A stretch of DNA of 64,000 bases. Origin: Plantactinospora sp. BC1. GTDB lineage: Bacteria; Actinomycetota; Actinomycetes; Mycobacteriales; Micromonosporaceae. Below are positions 1 to 6,872 of the stretch, piece after piece (position 1 is the first letter of the stretch; each line of letters starts with the position of its first letter). The stretch lies in NCBI RefSeq assembly GCF_003030345.1, contig NZ_CP028158.1:682001-746000 (forward strand), read 5' to 3'. A program made the translations under genes and the position numbers. Under the pieces are notes generated by a model. The model was given only the letters and a program-made list of their open reading frames with translations. It made no database searches and was not told the DNA's origin.

Positions 1-144
1 GACCCGGTGCCGGAGCGCGGCGTCGACCGCCGCGCCGCCGTCCGCCGCCTCGGCGACCACCTCGATGTCGCCGGCCGACTCCAGCACGGTGCGGATGCCG
101 GCCCTGATCAGTGGCTCGTCGTCGGCGAGCAGCACCCTGATCAC
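1..144 (-). CDS. Response regulator, N-terminal part only
   Basis: Only the first 48 codons lie in the window. They encode the start of a receiver domain: a hydrophobic strand ending in the acidic group LLADDEPLIRAG, which helps bind Mg2+, then helix 1 and the strand DIEVVAEA. The phospho-acceptor Asp would fall just outside. The GTG start (142-144) comes one base after the stop of the histidine kinase gene, so the two are cotranscribed and almost certainly partners. Kinases of that type usually pair with NarL/FixJ regulators carrying a LuxR helix-turn-helix, but the output domain is not visible here. Confidence 0.9.
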   Translation of the reverse strand, partial: MIRVLLADDEPLIRAGIRTVLESAGDIEVVAEAADGGAAVDAALRHRV

Positions 145-145
145 C

Positions 146-1453
146 TCACCGCACCCCCAGCAGCATGCTCGCCGGCATCGCCACGAACATCAGGGCCGCG
201 GTGGCGAGCCCGAGGGCCAGGGTACGGATCCCGCCCGGCGCGGGCAGCTCGGCGTCCGCGGCGTCCGGCTCCGCGACGGGCAGCATCGCGAGGAGTCGCC
301 AGCTCCGTGCGCCGCCGTCCGGCTGGGCGGGATCGCCGGGCTCGACGATCCGGTACGCGACCAGCCCGCCCGCCTGCTCGGCCCGCTCCCGCAACCCGAC
401 CAGCCCGTGCCCGACCGCTCCCGGCCCGTCGCCCTCGCCCTCCGCGCCTCCGATACCGCAACCGCCACCGTCCCGGGTGGGTCCGGGGCCGGGCGGCGTC
501 CCGGCCCGCTCGGGCAGCGGGTTGTCGACGGTCAGCAGCAGGGCGTCCGGCTCCCACCGCAGCCGTACCGTCACCGGCTGCCCCGGCGCGTGCTTCAGCG
601 CGTTCGTCAGCCCCTCCTCGACCACCCGGTACGCCGCCCGCCCCGCCGCGCCGGGCAACGGGCCCGGGGTACCCTCCTGTCGCAGCGTCACCGGGGTGCC
701 GGCCGCGCGGAACTCCGCGACCAGCGGGCCGATCCGCTCCGAGCCCGGCGACCGCTGATCGGTCCCCTGCCCGCCGCGCAGCGCACCGACCAGCTCGTAG
801 AGTTCGTCCAGGGCGCCGCGTGCGGCTCCGGCGAGCTGCCGCACCGCCTGGCGCTGCACCGGCGGCAACTCCGCCACCTCCAGCGCGGCGGCCTGCACCG
901 AGACCAGGCTGAGCCGGTGGCCGAGCGAGTCGTGCATGTCCCGGGCGATCCGCAGCCGCTCCCGGAGCTGCTCCTGCTCGGCGAGCAGCTCCCGCTCCCG
1001 GCGGAGCTGCCGGTTGTGCCGGTCCAGGGTGGAGACCAGCCGCTCCTGCTGGGCCAGGTAGCGGCCGACCAGCACCGGCAGTGCGGCGAAGACCAGGTAC
1101 GTCGAGATCAGGTTCGGGACCGTGCCGGGCTCCGCCGGGGCGGTCACCAGGTGTACGGCGAGCGCGCCGGTCAGCGCCCCGGCCACCATCACCGCACTGG
1201 TGCGGTCCAGCGCCTCCCGCCCCGCCTGGTAGGCGGCCCAGAGCAGCAGGACGTACCCGCCGTCGGAGAGTGCGACGAGCAGCAACGCGCCGATCAGCGC
1301 ACCGACCGGGGCCCGGCGGCGTACCGCGATCACCAGTGCGACCAGCACGACGTGGCCGACGACGTCCCAGGGCGACGTCCCGGGCCCGGAGCCGGCCAGC
1401 AGCAACGCGGTCTCCGCCAGCAGTACGACCACGGGCAGCAGGTGTCGGCGCAT
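146..1453 (-). CDS. Membrane sensor histidine kinase (HisKA_3 family)
   Basis: Inner-membrane kinase of 435 residues that phosphorylates the regulator encoded directly downstream. Residues 4-130 form about six hydrophobic segments with almost no extracellular loop, so the signal is probably sensed in or near the membrane. A coiled linker leads to the HisKA_3 dimerisation helix with phospho-acceptor His174 in ARDMHDSLGHRLS. The ATPase domain shows the N box (EGLTNALKH, Asn284) and a C-terminal G box (GHGLVGLRERA), separated by an unusually Gly-rich lid. The ligand is unknown. A TAACCT box six bases before the ATG suggests a leaderless message. Confidence 0.93.
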   Translation of the reverse strand: MRRHLLPVVVLLAETALLLAGSGPGTSPWDVVGHVVLVALVIAVRRRAPVGALIGALLLVALSDGGYVLLLWAAYQAGREALDRTSAVMVAGALTGALAVHLVTAPAEPGTVPNLISTYLVFAALPVLVGRYLAQQERLVSTLDRHNRQLRRERELLAEQEQLRERLRIARDMHDSLGHRLSLVSVQAAALEVAELPPVQRQAVRQLAGAARGALDELYELVGALRGGQGTDQRSPGSERIGPLVAEFRAAGTPVTLRQEGTPGPLPGAAGRAAYRVVEEGLTNALKHAPGQPVTVRLRWEPDALLLTVDNPLPERAGTPPGPGPTRDGGGCGIGGAEGEGDGPGAVGHGLVGLRERAEQAGGLVAYRIVEPGDPAQPDGGARSWRLLAMLPVAEPDAADAELPAPGGIRTLALGLATAALMFVAMPASMLLGVR

Positions 1454-1459
1454 GCCAGC

Positions 1460-1465
1460 AGGTTA
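1460..1465 (-). promoter_or_regulatory. Probable -10 box (TAACCT) of the kinase gene
   Basis: TAACCT ends six bases before the ATG of the histidine kinase. That spacing puts transcription start at or next to the start codon, as in a leaderless mRNA. No convincing -35 hexamer is visible. Confidence 0.4.
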
Positions 1466-1610
1466 CGTCCGCCGGCCACCCGCCGGCACCGACCGGCACA
1501 CCGGTGGCACCCCGCCGGCCGGCGCCCCGGCGGTGCCGCCCCTTGGCCCCGTCGACATTGGTGGGCGGGGTGGACGACTTTCGAGGACTGTTCCGGCTGG
1601 CGGCGCTGCC

Positions 1611-1616
1611 TAGCGT
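1611..1616 (+). promoter_or_regulatory. Probable -10 box (TAGCGT) of the ABC transporter operon
   Basis: TAGCGT lies seven bases before the GTG at 1624, and no Shine-Dalgarno sequence is present there. The spacing fits a leaderless transcript and is the reason for choosing the GTG at 1624 over the in-frame GTG at 1615. Confidence 0.4.
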
Positions 1617-1623
1617 GGCGGTC

Positions 1624-2547
1624 GTGATCGAGGTGTGCAATCTCAGCAAGCGCTACGGGCGGACGGTCGCGGTCGACGGGATCTCCTTCACGGTCCGGGC
1701 CGGACAGGTGACCGGCTTCCTCGGCCCGAACGGTGCGGGCAAGTCGACGACGATGCGGATGATGCTCGGCCTCGACCGCCCGAGCGGCGGTCGGGTACTC
1801 ATCGACGGCCGGAGCTATCCGGAGCACGTCGCCCCGCTGCGCTCGGTCGGCGCGCTGCTGGAGGCCCGGTCGGCGCATCCGGGGCGCACCGCGTACCACC
1901 ACCTGCTCTGGTTGGCGCAGAGCAACCGCATCCCGCGCGCCCGGGTCGCCGAGGTGCTCGCCCTGGTCGGGCTGGAGAGCGTGCCGAAACGGCGGGTCGG
2001 CGGCTTCTCGCTCGGCATGGTGCAGCGGCTCGGGATCGCCGCCGCGCTGCTCGGCGACCCGCCGGTGCTGCTCTTCGACGAGCCGGTCAACGGACTCGAC
2101 CCGGAGGGCATCCGGTGGATCCGGGAGTTGATGCGGGGGCTCGCCGGGCAGGGCCGGACCGTCTTCGTCTCCAGCCACCTGATGAGCGAGATGGCGCTGA
2201 CCGCGGACCACCTGGTGGTGATCGGGCAGGGCCGGCTGCTAGCCGACACCGGGATGCGGGAGTTCGTCGAGGCGAACTCCGGCACGACGGTACGGATCCG
2301 GGCGCCGGAACCGGAGCGGCTGCGCGGAGTACTGGCGGCCGCCGGCATCCGGGTCGAGGCGGAGCCGGACGGGACGCTGCTGGCGTACGACAGCGAGGCC
2401 GCCCGGATCGGGGAGCTGGTCGCGGCCAACCGGCTGACGGTGCACGAGGTCGGCGTGCAGCGGGCGTCCCTGGAGGAGGCGTTCATGCGGCTCACCGCGA
2501 CCGCGGTGCGGTACCGGGCCGACGTCGAGGCGGAGGGTCGGCGATGA
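1624..2547 (+). CDS. ABC transporter ATP-binding protein
   Basis: Nucleotide-binding subunit of about 307 residues, of the CcmA/NatA-like type that drives drug or lipid exporters. Walker A is GPNGAGKS (residues 34-41), the ABC signature is FSLGM (128-132), and Walker B is VLLFDEP (148-154) with the catalytic Glu. A C-terminal regulatory region of about 90 residues follows the ABC domain. Its stop overlaps the permease start by four bases (ATGA), so the two subunits are translationally coupled. The divergent two-component system probably controls this exporter, as is common for such pairs (inference). Substrate unknown. Confidence 0.93.
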   Translation: MIEVCNLSKRYGRTVAVDGISFTVRAGQVTGFLGPNGAGKSTTMRMMLGLDRPSGGRVLIDGRSYPEHVAPLRSVGALLEARSAHPGRTAYHHLLWLAQSNRIPRARVAEVLALVGLESVPKRRVGGFSLGMVQRLGIAAALLGDPPVLLFDEPVNGLDPEGIRWIRELMRGLAGQGRTVFVSSHLMSEMALTADHLVVIGQGRLLADTGMREFVEANSGTTVRIRAPEPERLRGVLAAAGIRVEAEPDGTLLAYDSEAARIGELVAANRLTVHEVGVQRASLEEAFMRLTATAVRYRADVEAEGRR

Positions 2548-3305
2548 GCGCGGTGCTGCGGGCCGAGCTGACGAAGATCCGGACCGTCCGGTCGACGATC
2601 TGGACCCTGTTGCCGACCTTCGTCGTCGGCGTCGGCATCAGCCTGCTGGCCGGGCTCAGCTTCGGCGCGCAACCGCCGGAGCGGCAGTTCGGCTTCGACC
2701 CGCTCTTTCCCGCCTTCTACGGCCTGACGCTCGGCCAGCTCGCCCTGGTGGTCTTCGGGACACTGGTGATGGCGAGCGAATACAGCTCCGGCACGATCCG
2801 GGCCACCCTGGTCGCCGTGCCGCGCCGGGGACGCTGCTACGTCGGGAAGATACTCGCCGCCGCCCTCTTCGCCACTGCGGTGGCGGTACCGACCGTACTG
2901 GTCGGCTTCTTCGCCGCCCAGGCCGCGCTCGGCCGGTACGGCGTCGGGCTCGGCGCCGACGGTGCGGTGGCCGCCGTGCTCGGTGGCTGCCTGCACCTCG
3001 TACTGCTCTGCCTCTTCTCCCTGGGGGTGGCGGCGATGCTGCGCAGTCCGGTACGCGCCCTGGCGGTACTGTTGCCGATCTTCTTCCTCGGTTCGCAGGG
3101 CCTCGGCAACGTCCCCGGACTGCGTACCGTCACCCAGTACCTGCCGGACCAGACCACCTGGGTGATCCTGCACCTCGCCGGGTCGCAGGACGAGGCCCGG
3201 TGGGCCCGGGACTACGGCCCGTGGACCGGGGTCGCCCTGCTGGCGCTCTGGACCGCCGCCTCGCTGCTCGGCGGCTACCTCGTGCTGCGCCGCCGGGACG
3301 CCTGA
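2544..3305 (+). CDS. ABC transporter permease (ABC-2 type)
   Basis: Integral membrane subunit of 253 residues partnering the ATPase encoded upstream. It begins with the short cytoplasmic amphipathic stretch typical of ABC-2 permeases (LRAELTKIRTVRSTIW), followed by about six transmembrane segments. The motif MASEYSSGTIRATL in the first cytoplasmic loop is characteristic of the family, where it contacts the ATPase. The last segment ends in the positively charged tail LRRRDA. The ATG overlaps the upstream stop by four bases. Confidence 0.9.
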   Translation: MSAVLRAELTKIRTVRSTIWTLLPTFVVGVGISLLAGLSFGAQPPERQFGFDPLFPAFYGLTLGQLALVVFGTLVMASEYSSGTIRATLVAVPRRGRCYVGKILAAALFATAVAVPTVLVGFFAAQAALGRYGVGLGADGAVAAVLGGCLHLVLLCLFSLGVAAMLRSPVRALAVLLPIFFLGSQGLGNVPGLRTVTQYLPDQTTWVILHLAGSQDEARWARDYGPWTGVALLALWTAASLLGGYLVLRRRDA

Positions 3306-3338
3306 CCGGCCGCTCCGCCCGGGGGGCAGGATGGTCGG

Positions 3339-3977
3339 ATGAGGGTCCGTCCGATCAGCCCCGAGCTGCTGGTGCAGGAGTTGGCCGACCGGCTGGCCGG
3401 CGAGCGTGCCGGCGGCTGGCTGCGGGTGGCGGTCGACGGGCCGCCGGCCGCCGAGCCGGGCCGGCTCGCCGACGCGCTGGTCGACCCGCTGCGGGTCCGG
3501 GGCCGCCCGGCCGTCCGGATCGACACGGCGGACTTCCTCCGGCCGGCGTCGCTCCGCTACGAGCAGGGCCGCACCAACCCCGACGCGTACTACTTCGGCT
3601 GGCTCGACGAGGCGGGCCTGCGTCGGGAGGTACTCGATCCCGCCGGCCCGGCCGGTTCGGGCCGGATCCTGCCGTCGCTGTGGAACGCCGAGACGGACCG
3701 GGCCACCCGGGCCGACTACCTCACCCTGCCGCCCGGCGGTGTCGTCCTGGTGAGCGGGGCGCTGCTGCTCGGCGGCGGCCTACCGTTCGACCTGGCGGTG
3801 CATCTCGTGCTCTCGCCCGGCGCGCTGGCCCGGCGTACGGCCCCGGCACAGCGGTGGACCCTGCCCGCCTTCGCCCGCTACGCCGACGAGGTCGGACCGT
3901 CGGCCTTCGCCGACGTGGTGGTCCGGCTGGACGACCCCCGGCACCCCGCGCTGGTCGAGGCGGACAGCGTCGGATGA
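3339..3977 (+). CDS. Uridine kinase-like protein without a P-loop
   Basis: Protein of 212 residues with the overall layout of actinobacterial proteins annotated as uridine kinase: a strand VAVDGPP, an ADALVDPL helix, the segment RIDTADFLRPAS that resembles the substrate DDFY region, and an LVSGALLLGG strand. The normal Walker A (GxxGxGKS/T) is absent: the sequence after the first strand is DGPPAAEPGRLAD, with neither Lys nor Ser/Thr in place. Phosphotransfer by the usual mechanism is therefore unlikely. It stands alone, 33 bases after the ABC permease. Function not known. Confidence 0.7.
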   Translation: MRVRPISPELLVQELADRLAGERAGGWLRVAVDGPPAAEPGRLADALVDPLRVRGRPAVRIDTADFLRPASLRYEQGRTNPDAYYFGWLDEAGLRREVLDPAGPAGSGRILPSLWNAETDRATRADYLTLPPGGVVLVSGALLLGGGLPFDLAVHLVLSPGALARRTAPAQRWTLPAFARYADEVGPSAFADVVVRLDDPRHPALVEADSVG

Positions 3978-4125
3978 CCCGGTGGCCGGGGGGTCGGGGC
4001 GGGTCGGGAAATCGACGGTTTGCCGGCGACGGCGGTGGGGTAATCGCGCTGCTCATGACGGAGCGACCCGGACAATAACGTCCAGGACCGCAGATCCGTT
4101 CCTTCGACGGAAAGGCAGGCAGCGC

Positions 4126-4524
4126 ATGCTCGTCAACGAGGCAATCGGTACGCGCCGCTCGGCGGCCGACAGCGACCAGATCCGCCGCGCCCTGCAGGCC
4201 CGCTTCGACGAGCTGACCGTCGAGTACGACGAGGCGTTGGCACAGAGCCAGGTGCTGCGACTGGTGGAGGTCGGTGACACGGCCGGCGACGACCAGGCCG
4301 ACAGCGGCACCAAGACGGCCGAGCGGGACACCGCGCAGTCGCTGCTGCGGACCATTCTCGACCGCCGGGCGCAGTTCGAGCACGCGCTCAGCCGGCTGGC
4401 CGAGGGGACGTACGGCTGGTGCGAGGGATGCGGCGACTCGATCCCGGTCGAGCGGCTGGAGATCTTCCCCTCCGCGACCACCTGCGTCACCTGCAAGCAG
4501 TCCCGGGAGCGCCGGGCGGCCTGA
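4126..4524 (+). CDS. TraR/DksA-family zinc-finger protein
   Basis: Protein of 132 residues with a long N-terminal coiled coil (about 15-90) and a C-terminal dksA/traR zinc finger whose ligands are Cys99, Cys102, Cys120 and Cys123 (CEGC and CVTC). Such proteins enter the RNA polymerase secondary channel or bind RbpA-like sites; actinobacterial members are stress-related, but the exact role is not established. The ATG at 4126 is used because homologous sequence starts there and the upstream in-frame stretch is low-complexity Arg/Thr. Expressed as a single gene. Confidence 0.85.
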   Translation: MLVNEAIGTRRSAADSDQIRRALQARFDELTVEYDEALAQSQVLRLVEVGDTAGDDQADSGTKTAERDTAQSLLRTILDRRAQFEHALSRLAEGTYGWCEGCGDSIPVERLEIFPSATTCVTCKQSRERRAA

Positions 4525-4597
4525 CCGGACGCGACCGACGACGGAGGTGGACCGCGCTCGGCTTGCCCGTCCCGTTCGGGGCGGGTGAACTGGAGTC

Positions 4598-5467
4598 ATG
4601 GGTGAGATCAAGGTCGGCACGGCCTCGTGGACCGACAAGACCCTGCTGGAATCGGGTTGGTATCCGGCGGGCGCGGACACCCCGGAACGGCGGCTCGGCC
4701 ACTACGCCGAGCGGTTTCCGCTGGTCGAGGTCGACGCCACCTACTACTCGCCGCCGGCCGAGCGGACCGCCGAGCTGTGGGTCGGGCGCACCCCGCCCGG
4801 GTTCACCTTCAACGTGAAGGCGTTCAGCCTGCTCACCGGGCATCCGACCCGGGTCTCCGCGCTCTACAAGGACCTGCGGCCGGAGACCGAGAAGAAGAAC
4901 GTCTACCCGGGCGACCTGCCGGCGCAGGCGTACGAGGAGGTCTGGACCCGCTTCCTCTCCGCGCTGGAGCCGCTGGCCGAGGCGGGCAAGCTCGGCGCGC
5001 TGCTGTTCCAGTTCCCGCCGTGGTTCACCATCCGCCGGGACAACAAGCAGTACCTGCTGGAGGTGCGGCGGCGGTGCGGCCCGCTGCGGCCGGTCTTCGA
5101 GTTCCGGCACGCCTCCTGGTTCGCCGACGGCAACCGGGAGGAGACCCTGGAGTTCCTCCGCAAGCACGAGCTGGCGTACGTCTCGGTCGACATGCCGCAG
5201 GGGCACCGCTCGTCGGTGCCGCCGGTGCTGGCCGCCACCGCCGACCTGGCGGTGGTGCGGTTCCACGGGCACAGCGACAAGTGGACCAGCAAGAACATCT
5301 ACGACAAGTTCGGCTACCACTACTCGGATCGGGAGCTGGCGGACTGGGCGCCGAAGTTGCGCGAACTCGCCGACGACACCGCCGAGACACACGTGTTGTT
5401 CAACAACTGCTATCGGGACTACGCGCAGACGAACGCCGAGAAGCTCCGTGATCTCCTCTCGGCCTAG
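4598..5467 (+). CDS. DUF72 domain-containing protein (first copy)
   Basis: A 289-residue protein with a TIM-barrel-like DUF72 domain over its whole length. The opening KVGTASWTDKTLLESGWYP, the EVDATYYSPP segment, FNVKAFSLLTGHP, the LLFQFPPWF strand and the closing LFNNCYRDYAQTNA are hallmarks of the family. Biochemical function is unknown; relatives in bacteria lie near DNA-repair and stress genes. A second, shorter DUF72 gene lies on the other strand at 6010-6759. The spacing of 73 bases from the DksA-like gene suggests its own promoter. Confidence 0.88.
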   Translation: MGEIKVGTASWTDKTLLESGWYPAGADTPERRLGHYAERFPLVEVDATYYSPPAERTAELWVGRTPPGFTFNVKAFSLLTGHPTRVSALYKDLRPETEKKNVYPGDLPAQAYEEVWTRFLSALEPLAEAGKLGALLFQFPPWFTIRRDNKQYLLEVRRRCGPLRPVFEFRHASWFADGNREETLEFLRKHELAYVSVDMPQGHRSSVPPVLAATADLAVVRFHGHSDKWTSKNIYDKFGYHYSDRELADWAPKLRELADDTAETHVLFNNCYRDYAQTNAEKLRDLLSA

Positions 5468-5564
5468 CCGCCGGAATCACCCGCTGCGGGTGAGCGGCGG
5501 TCACCCGTCCCAGGGCGAGCATGGCAAGGGTGGGCAGTAGCCGAGACGGGACGGGGGATCAGTC

Positions 5565-5993
5565 GTGCCGAACAATTCGTACTCGATCTTCGAGTCGTCG
5601 ATAGACAAGACCAACCTCATCCTCAAGGACATCGAGCAGGCGTACGGGTGGCCGAAGGAACGCCGCAACCAGTCGTACGCGGCGCTGCGGACCGTACTGC
5701 ACCTGCTCCGGGACCGGCTGCCGGTGCAGGAGAGCGTGCACTTCGCCGCCCAGTTGCCGGTGCTGGTCCGCGGGGTCTACTTCGACGGCTGGGATCCGAG
5801 CGTCGTCCCGATCAAGCTGAACCGCGAGGAGTTCCTCTACGAGGTACGCGCCGGTTTCCCGTTCGACGTCGAGGGTGGCCCGGCGACCGTGGTGAACACG
5901 GTGCTGAACGCGCTGCGCCGGCACGTCACCGACGGGGAGTGGGACGACGTCAAGTCGACCATGCCGAAGGACCTCACCACGATCATGCCGTAG
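5565..5993 (+). CDS. DUF2267 domain-containing protein
   Basis: A 142-residue all-helical protein of the DUF2267 family, recognisable from YAALRTVLHLLRDRLPV, the FAAQLPVLVRGVYFDGWDP segment and the C-terminal VVNTVLNALRRHV. The family is common in actinobacteria and cyanobacteria near stress and envelope genes but has no assigned activity. A GTG start is used, preceded by a purine-rich stretch. It sits between the two DUF72 genes and is convergent with the second. Confidence 0.85.
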   Translation: MPNNSYSIFESSIDKTNLILKDIEQAYGWPKERRNQSYAALRTVLHLLRDRLPVQESVHFAAQLPVLVRGVYFDGWDPSVVPIKLNREEFLYEVRAGFPFDVEGGPATVVNTVLNALRRHVTDGEWDDVKSTMPKDLTTIMP

Positions 5994-6009
5994 CCCGGCG
6001 AGCGGTTGC

Positions 6010-6759
6010 TCAGGGCGTCCGGCTGATCGGGACGCCCCGGCGCCCGGCGATCGCGGCCAGCGCGGCGGCGTCGACGATCGCCGCGCCGCCGGGATCGTTG
6101 TTGAAGTAGACGTAGACCGGTTCGTCGCCGGGGAAGGCCGCGCCGATCCGGTCCAGCCAGGAGCCGAGCGCGGTCCGGCCGTACCGGGGCCGGGGTTCGG
6201 CCCGCCCCTCGTGCAGCCGCAGGTAGCCGAAGTCGGCGGTACGCCACAGCGGCGTCACCGGTCGGCCGCGCCGGTCGGCCCAGCAGAGCGCGGCGCCGTA
6301 CCGCTCCAGCACCTGCCGGGTCTGCCCGGTCCACCAGGACGGATGCCTCGGCTCCACGGTGACCCGTACCTCGGGTGGGAAGAGGGAGAGCACCTCGGCC
6401 AGCGCGCCGGTGTCGGCCGGCAGGTTCGGCGGCAGTTGCAGCAGTACCGGACCGAGCCGGTCGCCGAGTGCGGTGGCCCGGCCGAGGAACCGGGCGATGG
6501 GTTCGGCCGGTTCCCGCAGCCGCTTGATGTGCGTCAGGTAGCGGCTCATCTTCACCGCCACGCAGAAGTCGTCCGGGGTACGGGCCCGCCAGGCGGCGAA
6601 GACGTCCCGTTCGGGCAGCCGGTAGAAGGCGTTGTTCACCTCGACCGTGCCGAACCGTTCGGCGTAGTGCTCCAGCCAGCGTCGTTGCGGCAGACCGGTC
6701 GGATAGAACCGATCCCGCCAGTCGCGGTACTGCCACCCGGAGGTGCCGACGAGGATCAT
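6010..6759 (-). CDS. DUF72 domain-containing protein (second copy)
   Basis: A 249-residue member of the same family as the protein at 4598-5467 but clearly diverged: ILVGTSGWQYRDWRDRFYP at the start, EVNNAFYRLP, FCVAVKMSRYLTHIKRL, the LLQLPPNLP strand and VYVYFNNDPGG near the end. It is shorter than the first copy, mainly in the middle. The YRDWRDRFYP/LTHIKRL version is the more widespread bacterial type. Function unknown. It is convergent with the DUF2267 gene, with 16 bases between stops. Confidence 0.87.
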   Translation of the reverse strand: MILVGTSGWQYRDWRDRFYPTGLPQRRWLEHYAERFGTVEVNNAFYRLPERDVFAAWRARTPDDFCVAVKMSRYLTHIKRLREPAEPIARFLGRATALGDRLGPVLLQLPPNLPADTGALAEVLSLFPPEVRVTVEPRHPSWWTGQTRQVLERYGAALCWADRRGRPVTPLWRTADFGYLRLHEGRAEPRPRYGRTALGSWLDRIGAAFPGDEPVYVYFNNDPGGAAIVDAAALAAIAGRRGVPISRTP

Positions 6760-6872
6760 CCCCGGTCAGTATGCCGGCTCGGCCGCCCGTCCACCCGTCG
6801 GGCGACGCCCGAGGCCCCGCCGGGTGTGGGCCCGGCGCCCCAACCGCCGACCATCGGGGCGCCGGGCGGCTG

